Source of the DNA: Oleiphilus messinensis
Lineage (GTDB): Bacteria; Pseudomonadota; Gammaproteobacteria; Pseudomonadales; Oleiphilaceae
Direction of reading: 5' to 3'
Assembly: GCF_002162375.1 (NCBI RefSeq)
Contig: NZ_CP021425.1
Span: forward strand, 620,001-684,000
DNA: 64,000 nt
The notes beneath the pieces are model-generated. The model did not search any database. It was not told the origin of the DNA and saw only the letters and a program-made list of their open reading frames with translations. How positions within the stretch are numbered: position 1 is the first letter of the stretch; every line of letters begins with the position of its first letter. The translations under genes were made by a program, and so were the position numbers. This document shows, piece after piece, positions 43,993-52,327 of the stretch.

Positions 43993-44376
43993 TCAGTGCA
44001 GATCTTCTGCGTGCGTTTTCAGTGTTTCCAGGTCGATGATCTCCAGGGCTCGAATGTGAGTTGCCATGATCCGGATTCTCGGGGCCATACCGTCTTCAAA
44101 TGCCTGTCGCCATCGTGACGCACACAGACACCAGCTATCGCCTGACTTGAGGCCGGGAAAGCCGAATTCCGGTCTTGCTGTCGATAGGTCGTTACCCTTA
44201 AAGCGTGAATACTCTAAAAACTCCTGGGTCATTACTGCGCATACCGTGTGTGATCCGGCATCCTGTTCGCAGGTGTTGCAGTGACCGTCCCGAAAGAAAC
44301 CGGTTTTCGGATCCAGACTGCAGGATTCCAGTGGGAGTCCCAGTACATTGAGCGCTTCGTTTTTGACGAGTTCCAT
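43993..44376 (-). CDS. DUF2237 family protein
   Basis: The start is set at ATG 44376 (MELVKNEALNVLGLPLESCS); the upstream in-frame start is a TTG without support. 127 residues. The family signature is plain: TGFFRDGHCNTCEQDAGSHT, VCAVMTQEFLEYSRFKGNDLS and GDSWCLCASRWRQAFEDGMAP. Conserved cysteines and a tightly conserved sequence suggest an enzyme or metal protein, but no activity is known. It converges on the PanE-like gene with a 26-base gap. Confidence 0.9.
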   Translation of the reverse strand: MELVKNEALNVLGLPLESCSLDPKTGFFRDGHCNTCEQDAGSHTVCAVMTQEFLEYSRFKGNDLSTARPEFGFPGLKSGDSWCLCASRWRQAFEDGMAPRIRIMATHIRALEIIDLETLKTHAEDLH

Positions 44377-44630
44377 TATTGATTCCAAGGTTCGTTGGGT
44401 AAGACGTTTTTGCCCGATTCCCTTTCTGTTCAGGTTCAACTCAGGCTCGCGCCCTAGTTTACAAAGTTTGGTGGTGACAAAGAAGTGGCCACATTGGATT
44501 TTGCCTCAACTTTCCTCCACCTGAGCCCTAAAACGATACAGTTTATGTATTCTAGGTCGACTTTGTATTCTGGGTCTACACTATCCTGTGTGCAGCGACG
44601 TTTTATCCCATTTACAGGGTTGTAATCAAT

Positions 44631-46730
44631 ATGATCAGACATTCAGGGTTATTTGCTTTTCTTTTGGCGGCATTCACCCAGGGTTTTTCCACTTTTGTGA
44701 CAGCCCAATGTTCATCTGCTGAATTTAGCGGTGCAGAAAATAAAGTCATTAGTGCTTACATTGCTTATTACGGGCGGATTCCAGACACGGCGGGACTTGA
44801 ATTTTGGAGCGGAGAGGTTGAGCAACAAGGTTCGTTGGATGCCATTATCGAAAGCTTCGGCAACTCGGAAGAGTTTGAAAGCAATTTTGCACATCTTGAT
44901 TCCGAGACGTTGATTAATAATCTCTATTTGCAGGCATTCAGCCGAAGTGCGGATGATGCTGGATTGGCATTTTACGTAGATGAACTTGAAAATGGCCGGA
45001 TCAGCCTTCAGGAAATAGCGGTCAGCATTATTAACGGTATTCAAGGGGAAGATGAAGAGATCATTCGTAACAAGATTGCTGTCGGCCAGCATTATGTCAT
45101 TCAGGCTCTGGATCAGGGTATTGAATTTAGCGAAGATCAGATGGCAGGTTTGCTGGATGTCGTATCTACTGATGAAACCTCAACTATTGAAGCTTGTGAG
45201 GCGATAACCAGCGAAATCGAGGCGTTGGTTGTAGAACAGGAAGACAATGAATTTTTTACTGAAAACAGTTGTGATAATGGTTCCGATGAAAACGAGCCAA
45301 TTAAAAAGTCTGCCACGCTCGAAGGGGTGAGTGGACTCTCTTATAGCAGTGAAACGGAAGCGACTGTTGCCGGTATTAAAAAGTCAGTGGCGGGTGTTAC
45401 CGGGCTGAATGGTGAGTTTGAGTACTACGAAATGTGTGGCGAGTCTGCGAGTACTGCATTTTGTATGGGGGTTAAGAAGAATTGTGACGTCGAGGAAGTT
45501 GTTACGGCCGTGGAGATTGATCGTATGCGCCTGGGGGGAAGAATCCTGGGGATTATCCGTGATCCGGGTGATGAGGTGAGCTTTGAGGATATCGTCTCTC
45601 AAAGTTTTCCGGATCAAACAGATGAGGGGAAACAAAAAATCCGGCGCAACATTTACCGCTTGTTGTTAACACTGGATGAAGATGGCGATCAGGAAAATGG
45701 GATCGCCTTAAATGAAACGATTCGAACCCAAGCTGAAGATTTTGCCGATAACCTCGATTTCACCTTGGATGAATTTGAAAATGATCAGCAGGTTATAAAC
45801 TTCATTGCGGCTGCCGGGGCTGATCAGCTGGTGCCTCGGGATAAGGCTGATGAATTTGAGGCATCGTTGCCGCTATTGCCCAAGTCGTTTACTGTTTCGG
45901 GTTCTATTCTGGGTCTGGAAGGGCCGATCACGCTCTCGCTTAATGACAGAGAACAAATCACTACTTTCCCCAGAACGTTCTCCTTTACTTCACGGCTGCA
46001 ACCCGAGCAGCCTTATCTCGTGCGTATTGTCGAGATCCCGGATCAATTTGAGTGTGTGCTGGATAACGCCCAAGGCATCATTGCATTCGAACCCGTCACC
46101 AATGTTCGGGTACTTTGTCGTGATAAAGCTGGAAGTGAGCCAGACGGTGAAGTTCCAGACGGTGAAACGCCCGGCGGAGAAGTTCCAGACGGCGAGATGC
46201 CCAGCGGAGAAATTCCAGACGGCGAGGTGCCCGGCGGAGAAGTTCCAGACGGCGAGATGCCCGGCGGAGAAATTCCAGACGGCGAGATGCCCAGCGGAGA
46301 AATTCCAGACGGCGAGATGCCCGGCGGAGAAATTCCAGACGGCGAGATGCCCAGCGGAGAAATTCCAGACGGCGAGATGCCCAGCGGAGAAATTCCAGAC
46401 GGCGAGGTGCCCGGCGGAGAAGTTCCAGACGGTGAAATGCCCGGCGGAGAAGTTCCAGACGGCGAGATGCCCAGCGGAGAAATTCCAGACGGTGAAATGC
46501 CCGGCGGAGAAGTTCCAGACGGTGAAATGCCCGGTGGAGAAGTTCCAGACGGCGAGGTGCCCGGCGGAGACGTTCCAGACGGCGAGATGCCCAGCGGAGA
46601 AATTCCAGACGGTGAAATGCCCGGCGGTGAAGTTCCAGGCGGCGAGATGCCGGGCGGAGAAATGCCGAGCAGCGAATCGCCTAATGGTGAAATGACTGAG
46701 GGGCCAGTTGAGCCAGTGGCCCCGAGATAA
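44631..46730 (+). CDS. Secreted DUF4214 protein with acidic GExP pentapeptide tail
   Basis: A 699-residue exported protein with a signal peptide ending FVTAQC. DUF4214 units at about 35-160 (AYIAYYGRIPDTAGLEFWSGEV, LYLQAFSRSADDAGLAFYVDEL) resemble those of secreted or surface proteins. Two further regions (about 220-330 and 420-500) resemble the beta domains of surface lipoproteins, with TVSGSILGLEGPITLSLND near 425. The C-terminal 185 residues consist of about 36 pentapeptides of the type GE(M/V/I)P(G/S/D), strongly acidic and proline-rich. The protein probably reaches the cell surface. The tail could be a stalk or a calcium-binding spacer. It converges on the antiporter gene with an 8-base gap. 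Confidence 0.85.
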   Translation: MIRHSGLFAFLLAAFTQGFSTFVTAQCSSAEFSGAENKVISAYIAYYGRIPDTAGLEFWSGEVEQQGSLDAIIESFGNSEEFESNFAHLDSETLINNLYLQAFSRSADDAGLAFYVDELENGRISLQEIAVSIINGIQGEDEEIIRNKIAVGQHYVIQALDQGIEFSEDQMAGLLDVVSTDETSTIEACEAITSEIEALVVEQEDNEFFTENSCDNGSDENEPIKKSATLEGVSGLSYSSETEATVAGIKKSVAGVTGLNGEFEYYEMCGESASTAFCMGVKKNCDVEEVVTAVEIDRMRLGGRILGIIRDPGDEVSFEDIVSQSFPDQTDEGKQKIRRNIYRLLLTLDEDGDQENGIALNETIRTQAEDFADNLDFTLDEFENDQQVINFIAAAGADQLVPRDKADEFEASLPLLPKSFTVSGSILGLEGPITLSLNDREQITTFPRTFSFTSRLQPEQPYLVRIVEIPDQFECVLDNAQGIIAFEPVTNVRVLCRDKAGSEPDGEVPDGETPGGEVPDGEMPSGEIPDGEVPGGEVPDGEMPGGEIPDGEMPSGEIPDGEMPGGEIPDGEMPSGEIPDGEMPSGEIPDGEVPGGEVPDGEMPGGEVPDGEMPSGEIPDGEMPGGEVPDGEMPGGEVPDGEVPGGDVPDGEMPSGEIPDGEMPGGEVPGGEMPGGEMPSSESPNGEMTEGPVEPVAPR
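46143..46690. repeat. 15/30-bp coding tandem repeat, about 36 pentad units
   Basis: The unit alternates GGCGAGATGCCCGGC and GGAGAAATTCCAGAC, giving a 30-bp higher-order period. Copies vary at a few positions (GAG/GAA, ATG/GTG, AGC/GGC). The high identity and whole-codon length mean that slipped-strand gain or loss keeps the frame. Confidence 0.95.
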
Positions 46731-46738
46731 AGCGAAAC

Positions 46739-48766
46739 TCAGTGAACGCCCGTGAGCAAGTAGGCTTCAGCGGCTTCGACTTGAGAAACTTTTCCCCCAA
46801 GCACAACAATATCGCCACGCTCGAACAATAAATTTTCATAGGGGGCAAGCAGTGTCTGCTCCTGTCGACGGATGGAATGCAGGGTCACGCCGTGAGGCCC
46901 CAAGTTGAGTTCCCCAGGGGCTTTCGAACAAGCCCAAGCCCCTTGAGGCAGGTAGACTGGCTGCATGATCTGAGCATCGACATCCGGTGACAAACTTTGC
47001 CGGGATTTCTCGCCCAGGAAATATCCTTTGAGTACATTGTAACGAGAGGCTCGAACGGAATTGAGCAAGTTGTCGATGCGGTCGTTGGAAATGTTCAAGC
47101 TGGCCATGACTGCAGAGACAATCGTCAGGCTCGCCTCATGAATTTCAGGTATAACTTCGTCTGCCCCGGACTCAATCAGCACATCAGCATGGCTGTCGTC
47201 ACGGCTTCGGACAATAATCGGCCGGGAATTACCCGTGGCACGAATCGCGACAATGATGTGTTTCGAGGTCAGGTAATCATCGAAACTGATAACCACCAAT
47301 GCCGCATGATCCAGGCCTAGCTTTTCGAGAATGGATAAGTTTCGGGTATCCCCGAAGAATACGGTTTCACCCGCATCCCGAGCCATTCTGACGCGCGCGG
47401 GGTCATCATCAATGGCGACATAGGGAATATCTTCTTGTTGCATAAATCTGCCGAGTGCCTGCCCTACACGGCCATAGCCGAGAATCATGACGTGTTGTTG
47501 CTTTTCCGAGTTGTTTTGCTCCACTGCTGTTTCCGAGTGCGAGTCCGCGACTGAATCATGCGCGAATGCTGGAAGGGGGTCTGTTTGTGTCGAGCGTGAC
47601 AATCGGCGCAGAACGGTTTGGGCGATGGGGTCGACATGTTTCATCAGGAAGGGGGTGACGGCCATGCTGACAACGATAATACTGACAAAGAATGAAGCCT
47701 GATCAACGGGTATCAACTGATCGCCTTGTCCCATGGCAATCAAGGCGAAACCAAACTCTCCGCCCTGGCACAACACGACTCCTGCCCTAAGTGCATCTGA
47801 ATGCTTGTCCCCCAAAAGAACACACAATAGTGTAATCAGGGCGCATTTGAAGATGATCAGGCACGCTGAGAAGAACAGGATGCGGTACCAGTATTCGGTG
47901 AGTAACTCAAAATCGACCATAAAGCCGATTGAGACGAAAAACAAGCCAAGCAATAAGTCCCGAAAGGGCCTGATTTCATTCTCAATTTGATGGCGAAAAT
48001 GGCTTTCACCCAACATCATTCCCGCCATAAACGCGCCGAGTGCCATGGCGAGTCCGAGAAAATGAGCAATTGCAGCGGCGCTCAGTGCTACGGTGAGTAC
48101 GGTCAGAACAAACAGTTCCTGAGATTTAGTCGCGCTGATGCGGGTGAAGAGTGGGGGCAGAATGTATTTGCCAGACCAGCCAATAAACAGAAAGTACCCC
48201 GCACCTTTGATCAGAGTCCAGATCAGTGTCATGAAAAGTCCACTGTCACCACTTTTCCCGGTGGCGGACAGGAAAATCAATAAAACGACCGCTGCAATAT
48301 CCTGAAACAGCAGAATACCAATTGCAATTTGTCCATGTCGTGTGTTGATCTGCTGATAGCGCGCAAGCTCTTTGGTAACGATTGCGGTGGAGGAGAGTGC
48401 CAGCGCAGAGGCCGCAATAAAGGCCGTGCTGAGTTCGCTTCCCCATGCGAGATTGGCCACAAGAAACACGGCGAGACAGATAACGACTTGCAGTGAGCCC
48501 ATGCCGAATACGGTTTTCCGTAATGCAAACAAGCGCGGTAACGAAAATTCCAAACCAAGGGTGAACAGTAAAAAGGCGACCCCAAACTCGGCGAGTATAT
48601 GATATGCATGTGGGTCGCTTACCAAGCCGGTTACATTGGGGCCAACCACAATCCCGACCAGAAAATAGAGCAGTATGGTTGGAATGCCATAGCGTTGGAG
48701 CCACGCGGCAAGTAAAACGGTCAGTGTCAAGATAATGATAATTTCGTTGAGCATACCCGAAGTCAA
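46739..48766 (-). CDS. CPA2 family monovalent cation:proton antiporter with RCK domains (KefB-type)
   Basis: A 675-residue membrane protein. The N-terminal 380 residues carry about twelve helices and the CPA2 motifs (FGVAFLLFTLGLEFS, ALSSTAIVTKEL, CQGGEFGFALIAMGQGD). An RCK_N domain follows at about 425-540 with the nucleotide-binding glycines in VMILGYGRVGQALGRFM and an acidic turn IDDDPARV, and an RCK_C (TrkA-C) domain lies at about 590-670. It exchanges K+ or Na+ for H+ under ligand gating. It follows the small membrane gene on the same strand, with a perfect 10-bp hairpin between them. Confidence 0.93.
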   Translation of the reverse strand: MTSGMLNEIIIILTLTVLLAAWLQRYGIPTILLYFLVGIVVGPNVTGLVSDPHAYHILAEFGVAFLLFTLGLEFSLPRLFALRKTVFGMGSLQVVICLAVFLVANLAWGSELSTAFIAASALALSSTAIVTKELARYQQINTRHGQIAIGILLFQDIAAVVLLIFLSATGKSGDSGLFMTLIWTLIKGAGYFLFIGWSGKYILPPLFTRISATKSQELFVLTVLTVALSAAAIAHFLGLAMALGAFMAGMMLGESHFRHQIENEIRPFRDLLLGLFFVSIGFMVDFELLTEYWYRILFFSACLIIFKCALITLLCVLLGDKHSDALRAGVVLCQGGEFGFALIAMGQGDQLIPVDQASFFVSIIVVSMAVTPFLMKHVDPIAQTVLRRLSRSTQTDPLPAFAHDSVADSHSETAVEQNNSEKQQHVMILGYGRVGQALGRFMQQEDIPYVAIDDDPARVRMARDAGETVFFGDTRNLSILEKLGLDHAALVVISFDDYLTSKHIIVAIRATGNSRPIIVRSRDDSHADVLIESGADEVIPEIHEASLTIVSAVMASLNISNDRIDNLLNSVRASRYNVLKGYFLGEKSRQSLSPDVDAQIMQPVYLPQGAWACSKAPGELNLGPHGVTLHSIRRQEQTLLAPYENLLFERGDIVVLGGKVSQVEAAEAYLLTGVH

Positions 48767-48836
48767 GGTGTTAATCCTTTGATTAGAGAGGCTGAGGGGT
48801 TTGGTCTATTTGCCTCTAAGGGTAGCTTGAACGGGG

Positions 48837-48860
48837 CTGCTGTGCATTGATGCACAGCAG
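48837..48860. other. Perfect hairpin between the small membrane gene and the antiporter gene
   Basis: CTGCTGTGCA and TGCACAGCAG form a 10-bp stem with a TTGA loop. It lies in the 129-base gap between two co-directional minus-strand genes. It has no T tract, so it may be an operator or an intercistronic structure rather than a full terminator. Confidence 0.75.
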
Positions 48861-48895
48861 ATTGAAGCATTGAAGTGTGTCGTTAACCGTTAATT

Positions 48896-49345
48896 TTACA
48901 ATTTCCACTTATCCAGTTGGTCATTACCCTCTTCAGTGAACAGTAACCAGCCCATAATCAACCCGGAAATGGCTGCAGTTGCGATTCCGGTTACCAGGTA
49001 CAGTGCAGGGAAGTAGCTGGCACCAAAATCAGTTGCAAGTGGTGTTAAATTCAGAGTTAAAAGTTTTGCGGTGATACCGATAGTCATACAGGACAACAGA
49101 ACGGTACCCTGGATACCTTCTTTTCCAGATACCCGCCCGACCAGGATTATGTCGATAAACGCGCCCAACACTGCGCCCATACCGATACCGCCGAGCAATA
49201 CCATCCAGACAAATTGGCCAAGGTTGGCGCCTTGAGTGTTGGCGAGCAAACCGAATACCAGATAATTAACAAGCTCCAATCCAACAGAAAAAATGATGGC
49301 TAAAGCCAAGGGCCGAGTAAACATAAGTCGATTAATTTGATTCAT
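48896..49345 (-). CDS. Hypothetical four-helix membrane protein
   Basis: The start is set at ATG 49345 (MNQINRLMFTRPLALAI), six bases after an AGGAGG; the GTG at 49348 is too close to that site. 149 residues. Hydrophobic helices are at about 13-33, 42-66, 80-100 and 112-137. The sequence has small-residue GG motifs (LLGGIGMGAVLGAFIDI) suggesting tight helix packing. The family is not recognised. It has a perfect CRP-like site 16 bases upstream and precedes the antiporter gene, so the two may be co-regulated. Confidence 0.75.
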   Translation of the reverse strand: MNQINRLMFTRPLALAIIFSVGLELVNYLVFGLLANTQGANLGQFVWMVLLGGIGMGAVLGAFIDIILVGRVSGKEGIQGTVLLSCMTIGITAKLLTLNLTPLATDFGASYFPALYLVTGIATAAISGLIMGWLLFTEEGNDQLDKWKL

Positions 49346-49678
49346 CACGAACCTCCTCTATGTGATGTACGTCACAATAGTGCGTCAGAGACCCTAGGTG
49401 ATTCATACTAATTTTTCAAAAAATGTGACTTTTTACCGTTTTTGTGTAAAAAAATGTGAATGACTAATACCAAAGTCGTAGGAATTGGCGCTGTCTTTAT
49501 CGGTAAAGCAAATATGCTCAAGGCTGCTTTCGTGGGATGATCGATTTTGAGGGGCAGTAAATTGGATTACTTGAATTGAATGGGGAATCGTGTGCGGTTA
49601 CAACTGCGAAGATAAACAACTCAGGCCCGTAATCAGTACCGGGCCCTCGTGTACACCCAAGTGAGTTGGTTTTGGGTG
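49346..49678. promoter_or_regulatory. Control region with CRP-like palindrome
   Basis: TGTGATGTACGTCACA at 49361-49376 is a perfect TGTGA-N6-TCACA core, only 16 bases before the membrane gene's start, a position that would favour repression or a leader role. Two direct repeats of AAAAAATGTGA lie at 49418 and 49449. No gene is seen in the gap. Confidence 0.55.
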
Positions 49679-49679
49679 T
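49624..49679 (-). terminator. Double hairpin after the gene at 49679-50068
   Basis: The first stem, ACACCCAA (49653-49660) with TTGGGTGT (49672-49679), starts at the stop codon. The second, GGCCCG (49624-49629) with CGGGCC (49640-49645), is followed on the minus strand by TGAGTTGTTT, a weak U tract. It is likely an intrinsic terminator. Confidence 0.65.
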
Positions 49680-50068
49680 TATGGCATTTGAATTTTGCCG
49701 CCGCCAGGCATACCACCCATACCACCAGCACCATCCGGAATCACCAGTGAAGAGGCTTGTTGTCGACGCATTTCTTTCAGCTCTTCAATGGTTTTTTCCA
49801 TGGAATCCTGAGCTGCTGCGGAGAATTTCTCAACTGCTTCAGCGAGAGTCGCGGCTTCGATTTCAAAATTTAATGGTAACGCCCCGGCTGGAGTGAGCAT
49901 TTGTGCCTGACCCAAGAACAGGGTAGGTCGATTGGCATCAGGTGTACCGTCAATGGTTACAGGTGTCATTTTGCGAATGGTCCCGACTTTTTGGTCGGTA
50001 AACACCTCTTCCAGGTACAATGCATCAGTATCCATTTTGACTTCAGGGGCACCAGATTGGTTTTGCAT
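49679..50068 (-). CDS. Hypothetical cytoplasmic protein with glycine/methionine-rich tail
   Basis: A 129-residue protein. The N-terminal half is beta-rich (TDALYLEEVFTDQKVGTIRK, TVDGTPD-like stretch, PTLFLGQAQM). The second half is a charged helix (AEAVEKFSAAAQDSMEKTIE), ending in GAGGMGGMPGGGKIQMP. There is no signal peptide or catalytic motif. The family is not recognised by name, though the layout is that of a conserved cytoplasmic protein rather than random sequence. It is transcribed alone, with terminator hairpins at the stop. Confidence 0.75.
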   Translation of the reverse strand: MQNQSGAPEVKMDTDALYLEEVFTDQKVGTIRKMTPVTIDGTPDANRPTLFLGQAQMLTPAGALPLNFEIEAATLAEAVEKFSAAAQDSMEKTIEELKEMRRQQASSLVIPDGAGGMGGMPGGGKIQMP

Positions 50069-50421
50069 AATCGAGTCTCATCTTAATTTTGTGAATGTAG
50101 AGTGAATATGGTTTCTAGTGTACCCGATTTCAATGTGAAAGGCTTTCAACTGGCAGGATAAGGGATATCTCACAGGTACAGCAGCGCTGCTGTTGCATCG
50201 AATTACGATTGATTTATGTAACTTGAAACAGTGCTTTGGTAACGCTAAGTTATTGGAATAGTAAACAAAAGTAAGGTTGTGACCGGTGTATCAGGAAGTC
50301 ATAGTCTTGTGCACGGTAAGCAAATAAGCAAGCACGATATAGTTGGAGGTGTTGATGCTAATTTATTAATTTTTCAATTCAGTGATGCGTCATTCGAATT
50401 GAAGGTGGATCGAGGCGAGTC
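50069..50421. other. Divergent gap between two hypothetical genes
   Basis: These 353 bases must hold both promoters. Only AT-rich sequence and a GAGG ribosome site near 50411 are seen. No palindrome, repeat or coding frame stands out. Confidence 0.4.
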
Positions 50422-50928
50422 ATGAACGAAAAAATACCAACCAAATTGTTAAAGATGAAAGTACTGGCACAGGTACCCATGTCGGAGTACGTGGATGGAC
50501 CAAAGTGTTCTGATCCATTGGACGAGAAAAAGCGTAGTTCCTTCTTGCAAAAGCTGCGTCTTGGTCAAGGCAAAGAGGATAATAGTAAAGTTGCCGCTGC
50601 CGGTAAGGCTCCGCTGAAAGAATTGACGTTCAACGCAGCGATGTGGTTACGTTTGTTTGAAGTTGAAGGGCAGTTTGTATCCTTTTTTCTGGTTTATCGG
50701 GATGATTCCGGCGAATTTGCAGTTTTGATTGATGAGGCGAGAGTCGATGGTGAAGCACCATCAGTTATGTTGACCAATAACGTGAGTCTCACCGTTCGTG
50801 GAGAGGTGCAGTACATAAAAGCGTGTTGTGCCGGGCTGAGGGAAGGCCAGCGCTATTTCGTGGACGAATTGTATGTGCAAAAAGTACAGACTGAGCAAGA
50901 GCAAGCAAATTTGAAGCGCAGAGCGTGA
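50422..50928 (+). CDS. Hypothetical cytoplasmic protein
   Basis: A 168-residue protein from ATG 50422, which follows a GAGGCGAG stretch. The N-terminal third is basic and polar (DEKKRSSFLQKLRLGQGKED). The rest is a compact alternating-strand region (MWLRLFEVEGQFVSFFLVYR, AVLIDEARVDGEAPSVMLT, YFVDELYVQKVQTE). There is no signal peptide. I do not recognise the family; the length and codon pattern support a real gene. A 16-bp repeat follows 45 bases after the stop. Confidence 0.75.
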   Translation: MNEKIPTKLLKMKVLAQVPMSEYVDGPKCSDPLDEKKRSSFLQKLRLGQGKEDNSKVAAAGKAPLKELTFNAAMWLRLFEVEGQFVSFFLVYRDDSGEFAVLIDEARVDGEAPSVMLTNNVSLTVRGEVQYIKACCAGLREGQRYFVDELYVQKVQTEQEQANLKRRA

Positions 50929-50972
50929 TATTATGCGCGCCTAAAATATACCGTGACCGCTTCTTGAGTTAG

Positions 50973-51013
50973 ACCTGCCTGTCGTCATACCTGCCTGTCG
51001 TCATACCTGCCTC
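50973..51013. repeat. 16-bp tandem repeat, 2.5 copies
   Basis: ACCTGCCTGTCGTCAT at 50973 and 50989 are identical, followed by a partial ACCTGCCTC at 51005. It lies just after the stop of the preceding plus-strand gene. Confidence 0.85.
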
Positions 51014-51015
51014 TT

Positions 51016-51225
51016 CTAATGCTGGGCGAGCCGAACCCAGCTTTCAGTCTCATAGGTACCCTGATGACCGCACAGCAACGGCTGCGTGTCGTTGTTCCAA
51101 TTCAGCCCTGTTTGTCGCAGTCGAATTGCTTTGGCGCGTTGAATCCTATGGGTGTTAAGGTCAATTATGTTCTGCTTCCCTGAAGTAGCCTTTCCATTTT
51201 TTGATGCGTTTGGTAAATGCTTCAT
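51016..51225 (-). CDS. Possible small cytoplasmic protein
   Basis: A 69-residue frame with protein-like composition: basic N-terminus, NIIDLNTHRIQRAKAIRLRQ, then TGLNWNNDTQPLLCGHQGTY and WVRLAQH at the end. The ribosome site is weak (GGA only). The family is not recognised. It stands in a gene-poor stretch on the minus strand. Confidence 0.45.
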   Translation of the reverse strand: MKHLPNASKNGKATSGKQNIIDLNTHRIQRAKAIRLRQTGLNWNNDTQPLLCGHQGTYETESWVRLAQH

Positions 51226-51244
51226 ATAGACAAATCCGACATAT

Positions 51245-51607
51245 TTAGGTCAGTGTAAAAGCCGTTGTTGATGCGCTAGGGGCTCGGCTTCTACACTGAG
51301 GGGTTATCAGCCATTGTGAATATTCTGCTACATTGACCTTGCTGTACCTAAGCGGATTTCGTGCCAGGATTGCTTTTTTCTGTTCTGGTTTATTAAATCG
51401 TTCGCTTTGCTGGAAAAAACAATGCGGTGTTTGTGTTGGACTTGCTGTGTCTGGATGTGGTTTTTTTGCTTTAACTTCATGATTCAAAAAGGTGTATTTC
51501 AGCTTCGTCTTATCATTTGAATGGCTCGTCTGGATAAATTTCAGCTCGACCGTCGTAAAAAAAGTGCCGTGCAGCGTATTATCCCGCATCAAAAATTGTT
51601 GGGGCAT
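51245..51607 (-). CDS. Doubtful hypothetical frame
   Basis: A 120-residue frame. The first 50 residues look protein-like (FFTTVELKFIQTSHSNDKTK), but the last third (QCRSRAPSASTTAFTLT) does not. There is no ribosome site before its ATG. Between 51226 and 51746 nothing better is seen, so this may be a non-coding gap of about 520 bases. Confidence 0.22.
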   Translation of the reverse strand: MPQQFLMRDNTLHGTFFTTVELKFIQTSHSNDKTKLKYTFLNHEVKAKKPHPDTASPTQTPHCFFQQSERFNKPEQKKAILARNPLRYSKVNVAEYSQWLITPQCRSRAPSASTTAFTLT

Positions 51608-51746
51608 GGTATTTATAACTTTTTCAGGGTGACAAAATTTGTCTACTTTTGACGATTCGCATTCTGAAATACTTGCTAATTGAATTTATTTTGGTCAGTC
51701 TTGCCCCTTTTTTTGTTCATCGTTTAATTTGCTGAAGGTGTGATGG

Positions 51747-52079
51747 ATGTCTACGGAATCTTTTGAAGATAATTTCCCCCGGTCTTCCCGGGAAAAGCTG
51801 CTGTTAGAGACGGGAACCATTCCCTGGCTGCAACTGCAGCCCTGGTTCGCACAAGGTAAAGTGATTTGGGTTGCAGGGGAATTGGATCTTGTTGAGGTGG
51901 GATTTCAATTCAGCGAGGACAATAAAGGGCAATTCGAACGCTGGATATCTGCAGGTCTTGTTGCTCCAGTAAATGATGAGCAAGCATTAGCCTGGTTTGA
52001 ACAGCAGGTAGAACTTTGGGCTTTAGTCCTAAAACCTTATGTCTTGGTTCAGGATCAGAAACCGACAGCTGGACAATAG
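51747..52079 (+). CDS. DUF2288 family protein
   Basis: A 110-residue cytoplasmic protein matching DUF2288 in length and pattern: SREKLLLETGTIPWLQLQPW, GKVIWVAGELDLVEVGFQFS, EDNKGQFERWISAGLVAPVN and a terminal WFEQQVELWALVLKPYVLVQ. The function is unknown. It stands alone on the plus strand, and a 14-bp repeat array follows 38 bases after the stop. Confidence 0.87.
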   Translation: MSTESFEDNFPRSSREKLLLETGTIPWLQLQPWFAQGKVIWVAGELDLVEVGFQFSEDNKGQFERWISAGLVAPVNDEQALAWFEQQVELWALVLKPYVLVQDQKPTAGQ

Positions 52080-52117
52080 CACTGTTGAAAGTGCGTAGTA
52101 AAAGATTTGTAGTAAAT

Positions 52118-52173
52118 GGTTTGTAGTTGAAGGTTTGTAGTTGAAGGTTTGTAGTTGAAGGTTTGTATTTGAG
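52118..52173. repeat. 14-bp tandem repeat, four copies
   Basis: GGTTTGTAGTTGAA at 52118, 52132 and 52146 are identical, and the fourth (52160-52173) differs at two bases. A related degenerate unit precedes them at about 52104. It lies between the DUF2288 stop and the SulP gene. Confidence 0.9.
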
Positions 52174-52327
52174 TGAAAAATGATCTGAAGTTGGTGTTGA
52201 GGCACCAAATCCGTTACAATTCGCGCCCCTCGTGTCTGTTCACATTTCTGTCTTGACGATGGTTTAAGGTCCTGATCGGGATCAACACGCCTTGTTGTCA
52301 AAATATCGTTGTTTGTTGGAGGTTAGG

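Noticed and set aside
44454-44642. 62-residue minus-strand frame in the DUF2237/DUF4214 gap
   Set aside because: It overlaps the promoter region and start of the DUF4214 gene, has no ribosome site and no protein-like pattern.
45805-46695. Long plus-strand frame with repeated AEKFQTARCP units
   Set aside because: It is the out-of-frame reading of the 15/30-bp repeat inside the DUF4214 gene; it has no signal peptide, no ribosome site and an arginine/cysteine bias typical of a shifted frame.
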